Shown here piece by piece: positions 8,125-9,420 of a stretch of DNA of 9,420 bases (the stretch's first letter is position 1; the number at the start of each line of letters is the position of its first letter). The position numbers and the translations under genes are program-made. The notes under the pieces are model-generated. The model searched no databases, was not told where the DNA came from, and worked only from the letters and a program-made list of their open reading frames with translations. The stretch comes from an uncultured bacterium (GTDB taxonomy: Bacteria > Desulfobacterota > Desulfobulbia > Desulfobulbales > Desulfobulbaceae): contig CAIMMA010000800.1 of assembly GCA_903842475.1 (NCBI GenBank), positions 1 to 9,420 of the forward strand, read 5' to 3'.

Positions 8125-8607
8125 TTACTTGACCACATATTTAAAGGTGAACTGACGCTTGCTCCCGTCCGCCAGTTTACTGCCGACCTGAAAGCTATAC
8201 TCGCCTTTGTCCGGCAGGGCGATATCCGCCCCGAAATGGCCGCTCATCCCCATCAGCGGAATCGCCTCGCCGGCCTGGCCGGTTTTCTGAGTAGTGATTT
8301 TCACCGCCACCGTGCCATGCTCGATCGATGCGCCGGTTTTGGCATCGCTGAACAGCATCATGAAATGATAATTTTCTTTCTTGCCCAGTTGGGCCATCAT
8401 CGCGCCGACATCCTTGATGTGGGCCATGCCCTTGACGCCCTCGACCGTCTGCTCGCCCAGCATAATGACCTGGCCATGCATCATCGGCGCGGCGCCCGGT
8501 TGCGCCATCAGGTGTTGACCGCCATGGCTGCCGGGGGTCTCGGCCGGGGCAACCACAGGCAGGGCCAAGAGGGCAAGGATGGCGTAAACAATAAATGTAT
8601 GTTTCAT
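8125..8607 (-). CDS. Small secreted Met/His-rich periplasmic protein coupled to the CusA pump
   Basis: The 160-residue product starts with a clear signal peptide (residues 1-22, cleavage likely after APA). The mature N-terminus is rich in Met and His (SHGGQHLMAQPG, APMMHGQ, MAHIKD, GAMMAQ, HFMM). The C-terminal half (about 85-160) reads as a beta-rich, immunoglobulin-like fold: VAVKITTQ, a MGMSGHFGADI stretch, GEYSFQV and QFTFKYVV. This is loosely like FixH/YtkA-type domains. Met and His clusters are common in periplasmic copper or silver binding proteins, so a role as a metal chaperone or sensor for the pump is a reasonable inference, not shown. The ATG overlaps the pump stop (ATGA) and is preceded by a strong AAGGAG (8621-8616) with 8-nt spacing, inside the pump gene. 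I do not recognise a named family. Confidence 0.85.
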   Translation of the reverse strand: MKHTFIVYAILALLALPVVAPAETPGSHGGQHLMAQPGAAPMMHGQVIMLGEQTVEGVKGMAHIKDVGAMMAQLGKKENYHFMMLFSDAKTGASIEHGTVAVKITTQKTGQAGEAIPLMGMSGHFGADIALPDKGEYSFQVGSKLADGSKRQFTFKYVVK

Positions 8608-8621
8608 AATGTCTGCTCCTT
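8604..8621 (-). promoter_or_regulatory. Translational coupling site: stop/start overlap with Shine-Dalgarno
   Basis: The pump's TGA (8606-8604) and the small gene's ATG (8607-8605) share bases as ATGA. A perfect AAGGAG (8621-8616) lies eight bases upstream of the ATG, still within the pump coding sequence. This arrangement lets terminating ribosomes restart and ties the amounts of the two proteins together. Confidence 0.8.
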
Positions 8622-9420
8622 TGGAATTTCCTCAAGATGAGGAGGGTTGTTAATCGTATCGCGTTCCTGCAACGGTTCCTCTGCACTGGCGATCAGACTG
8701 GGATCAAGCCGCCGGCCGCGCCAGAGATAAAATAGAACCGGATAGACCAGCAGTTCCATCAGCCCGGAGGTGACCACGCCGCCGACCATCGGGGCGGCGA
8801 TACGCTTCATCACGTCGGCCCCAGCCCCGTGGCTCCAGAGGATGGGAATGAGACCGGCAATGATCACCGCAATGGTCATGATCTTCGGGCGGATACGCTT
8901 GACCGCGCCATGATGGATCGCCTGGACCAGGTCGCCGCGGGTCCGCATCCGCCCCTGATCGCCCCAGAGCTTGTGGGCCAGATCGAGGTAGAGCAGCATC
9001 ACCACCCCGGTTTCCGCGTCCAACCCGGCCAGGGCGATGATCCCCACCCAGACCGCGATCGAGGTGTTGTAGCCAAGCAGGTAAAGCAGCCAGAAGGCGC
9101 CCACCAGGGAAAACGGCACGGCGAGAAAAACGATCCCGGTCTTAACCAGGCTTTTGGTGCTCAGATAAATGATCACAAAAATGATCAGCACGGTCAGGGG
9201 AATGATCACCAGGAGCCGCGCCCTCGCCTTTTCCATGTACTCGAACTGCCCGCTCCAAACGATATTGTAGCCGGGCGGCAGTTGAATATGCGCCGCCACT
9301 GCTTTCCTGGCATTGGCCACATAGGTGCCGATGTCAATGCCCTTGATGTCGACGTAGACCCAGGCGGTCCGGCGGCCGTTCTCACTTTTGATGCTGTCCG
9401 GACCGTTGACGAGGGTAATC
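8604..9420 (-). CDS. cusA: CusA/CzcA-family heavy-metal efflux RND pump, C-terminal 271 residues (5' end beyond window)
   Basis: The frame is open to the right edge; with families of about 1030-1050 residues, roughly the last quarter is visible. It begins in the periplasmic porter region (GPDSIKSENGRRTAWVYVDI, SGQFEYMEKARARL), which matches the CusA stretch before TM8. Five membrane helices follow (about visible residues 70-87, 92-115, 120-141, 171-184 and 199-223). The diagnostic ALAGLDAETGVVML lies in the third, with HHGAVKRIRPKIMT and SHGAGADVMKRIAAP later. These are hallmarks of heavy-metal efflux RND proteins, which use proton influx to export Cu(I)/Ag(I) or divalent metals through a CusB/CusC-like complex. 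The metal itself cannot be decided because the TM4 and Met-relay residues lie outside. A hydrophilic tail of about 30 residues ends the protein. Its TGA overlaps the next gene's ATG. Upstream cusB/cusC-like genes would be expected beyond the window. Confidence 0.92.
   Translation of the reverse strand, partial: ITLVNGPDSIKSENGRRTAWVYVDIKGIDIGTYVANARKAVAAHIQLPPGYNIVWSGQFEYMEKARARLLVIIPLTVLIIFVIIYLSTKSLVKTGIVFLAVPFSLVGAFWLLYLLGYNTSIAVWVGIIALAGLDAETGVVMLLYLDLAHKLWGDQGRMRTRGDLVQAIHHGAVKRIRPKIMTIAVIIAGLIPILWSHGAGADVMKRIAAPMVGGVVTSGLMELLVYPVLFYLWRGRRLDPSLIASAEEPLQERDTINNPPHLEEIPKEQTL

Noticed and set aside
7869..8132. An 87-codon plus-strand open frame in the intergenic region
   Set aside because: It has no good ribosome binding site, spans several hairpins including the terminator-like stem, and has no recognisable domain.

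Overview
The window holds a run of genes that all read on the minus strand, so transcription goes from high to low coordinates. The sequence is GC-rich. It combines a CusA-type heavy-metal efflux pump with very large multi-sensor histidine kinases, including an ABC-substrate-binding-type sensor and Cache, CHASE and PAS domains. That mix resembles free-living, metal-exposed Gram-negatives such as the Desulfuromonadota (Geobacter-like deltaproteobacteria). This is inferred from protein style only; there is no rRNA or other marker in the window.

Region by region, in transcription order. (1) 9420-8604 is the C-terminal quarter of a CusA-family RND metal pump, cut by the window edge. (2) 8607-8125 is a small secreted Met/His-rich periplasmic protein whose ATG overlaps the pump's stop codon, so the two are probably translationally coupled. 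(3) 8124-7832 is a hairpin-rich intergenic stretch with a terminator-like inverted repeat. (4) 7831-6635 is a major facilitator superfamily transporter of unknown substrate with a nine-G run inside its central loop. (5) 6634-6281 has a possible weak terminator and then a decayed fragment (core 6444-6316) related to the sensor domain of the last gene. (6) 6280-2278 is a giant hybrid sensor histidine kinase interrupted by one apparent extra base in a G5 run (3968-3964); removing one G restores a continuous 1333-residue protein. (7) 2091-1 is a second sensor kinase with a periplasmic substrate-binding-like sensor, two PAS domains and the start of the HisKA domain, running off the left edge.

How the genes fit together: the pump and its small partner form one unit for metal removal from the periplasm. 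The two kinases sit next to each other and look like signal-input proteins that sense extracytoplasmic ligands and phosphorylate an output regulator not present here. The remnant upstream of the hybrid kinase matches the sensor domain of the downstream kinase, which suggests duplication and loss of sensor modules at this locus.

The most notable points are the apparent insertion of one complete Cache-like sensor inside another extracytoplasmic sensor domain of the hybrid kinase, the frameshift in the same gene, and the sensor remnant overlapping its start codon. I found no tRNA, rRNA, CRISPR array or intact mobile element.
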